Assembly: GCA_002392385.1 (NCBI GenBank)
Contig: DGGX01000189.1
Coordinates: forward strand, 1 to 5,448
DNA from: Lachnospiraceae bacterium UBA3863
GTDB lineage: Bacteria > Bacillota > Clostridia > Lachnospirales > Lachnospiraceae
Length of the DNA stretch: 5,448 nt
Reading direction: 5' to 3'
Below are positions 5,008 through 5,448 of the stretch, in pieces. The notes under the pieces are model-generated. The model was given only the letters and a program-made list of their open reading frames with translations, was not told the DNA's origin and did no database searches. The translations under genes were made by a program, and so were the position numbers. The stretch's first letter is position 1; every line of letters starts with the position of its first letter.

Positions 5008-5448
5008 TTATCCCTCTGTCTCCGCGGCGATCTGCGCGCTGGCCTTCAGCTGCTCACGGATCTCCTCGGGTACTTCCACCTGTGCCGCCTCGGCCTTGTG
5101 CTCTTCATAGAAGCGGTAGCAGCTCACCTGGTGGGTGGGCGACAGGCTGATCATGCAGGGATACTCTCCGTCGCAGCAGGGAAGCTTCATCTCGCAGCGG
5201 TCGCGGAAGTAGCAGTAATCCGGCATATTGATGGGATTCGGCACCTTGCCGGGGATCGAATAGAGCTTGTCCACCTTACGGCCGACCACCGGCTTGGAGG
5301 CCATCAGGCCGATCGTATAGGGATGGGCGGGATGTGCGAAGATCTCCTCGGCCGTTCCCTTCTCGATGACCCTGCCCGCGTACATGACCACGACATAATC
5401 CGCCATCTCCGCGATGACGCCCAGGTCGTGGGTGATCAGCATGATGGA
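5008..5448 (-). CDS. oppD: OppD/DppD-type peptide ABC transporter ATPase, C-terminal part (runs off the window)
   Basis: The visible 146 residues are the C-terminal part of a peptide transporter ATPase; the frame stays open to the window edge, so the internal ATG at 5442 is not the true start. The visible part opens with the switch (H-loop) histidine in ITHDLGVIAEMAD, followed by the VVVMYAGRVIEKG strand region and an oligopeptide-transporter C-terminal domain with HPAHPYTIGLMASKP. A cysteine-rich stretch follows (DYCYFRDRCEMKLPCC, then more cysteines), as is typical of OppD/DppD, where it can ligate an iron-sulfur cluster. The last 30 or so residues are an acidic, alanine-rich tail beyond the usual domain. 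Walker A, Q-loop and signature lie outside the window. By family knowledge the protein pairs with OppF on the cytoplasmic face of an OppBC permease to power peptide import. The oppF gene starts 12 bp downstream, so they are cotranscribed. OppD versus DppD substrate range cannot be settled here. Confidence 0.9.
   Translation of the reverse strand, partial: SIMLITHDLGVIAEMADYVVVMYAGRVIEKGTAEEIFAHPAHPYTIGLMASKPVVGRKVDKLYSIPGKVPNPINMPDYCYFRDRCEMKLPCCDGEYPCMISLSPTHQVSCYRFYEEHKAEAAQVEVPEEIREQLKASAQIAAETEG

Noticed and set aside
1..5448. CRISPR array, tRNA or insertion sequence with transposase
   Set aside because: No regularly spaced repeats, no cloverleaf with the T-loop motif and no transposase-like frame were seen.

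Overview
This window most likely comes from a fairly GC-rich anaerobic member of the Bacillota (Clostridia), with Lachnospiraceae as the best guess. The reasons are strong AGGAGG-type ribosome binding sites, a Gram-positive type signal peptidase I with one membrane anchor, a secreted SH3/NlpC-P60 wall hydrolase, an Opp-type peptide transporter and a TTG start codon. Every gene I accept lies on the minus strand, so the window reads biologically from right to left.

Layout from right to left: the 3' part of an oppD-type ATPase gene (5008 to beyond the edge); a complete oppF-type ATPase gene (3976-4995); a small gene for a 91-residue single-anchor protein (3682-3957, TTG start) closed by a clear intrinsic terminator (3657-3682); lepB, signal peptidase I (2997-3635); a 238-bp intergenic region holding a 107-bp island of about 20% GC flanked by a 10-bp direct repeat, a candidate promoter and a folded 5' leader; a secreted wall hydrolase gene of 467 codons (1355-2758); a 617-bp gap without a protein gene but packed with very long imperfect inverted repeats; a gene for a 187-residue two-helix membrane protein of unknown function (174-737); and a 173-bp left end with a candidate promoter and operator-like palindrome firing off the window.

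Functionally, the right end is the tail of an oligopeptide uptake operon. The middle couples protein export (LepB) to a cell-wall enzyme with a classical signal peptide that LepB would be expected to process. The peptide transporter transcript should stop largely at the terminator before lepB, so lepB and the hydrolase probably form a separate unit or depend on read-through.

The most unusual part is 783-1340. Two back-to-back giant hairpins (arms 816-905/990-1080 and 1136-1163/1253-1282) have branched or interrupted tips, bulges and more plus-strand than minus-strand wobble pairs. This looks like a large structured non-coding RNA or, less likely, a degenerate palindromic mobile element. I do not recognise it as any RNA family I can recall by sequence. 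A second, smaller structured element is the three-way-junction leader of the wall hydrolase gene (2777-2839). All pairing was worked out by eye; no covariance, folding or database search was possible.
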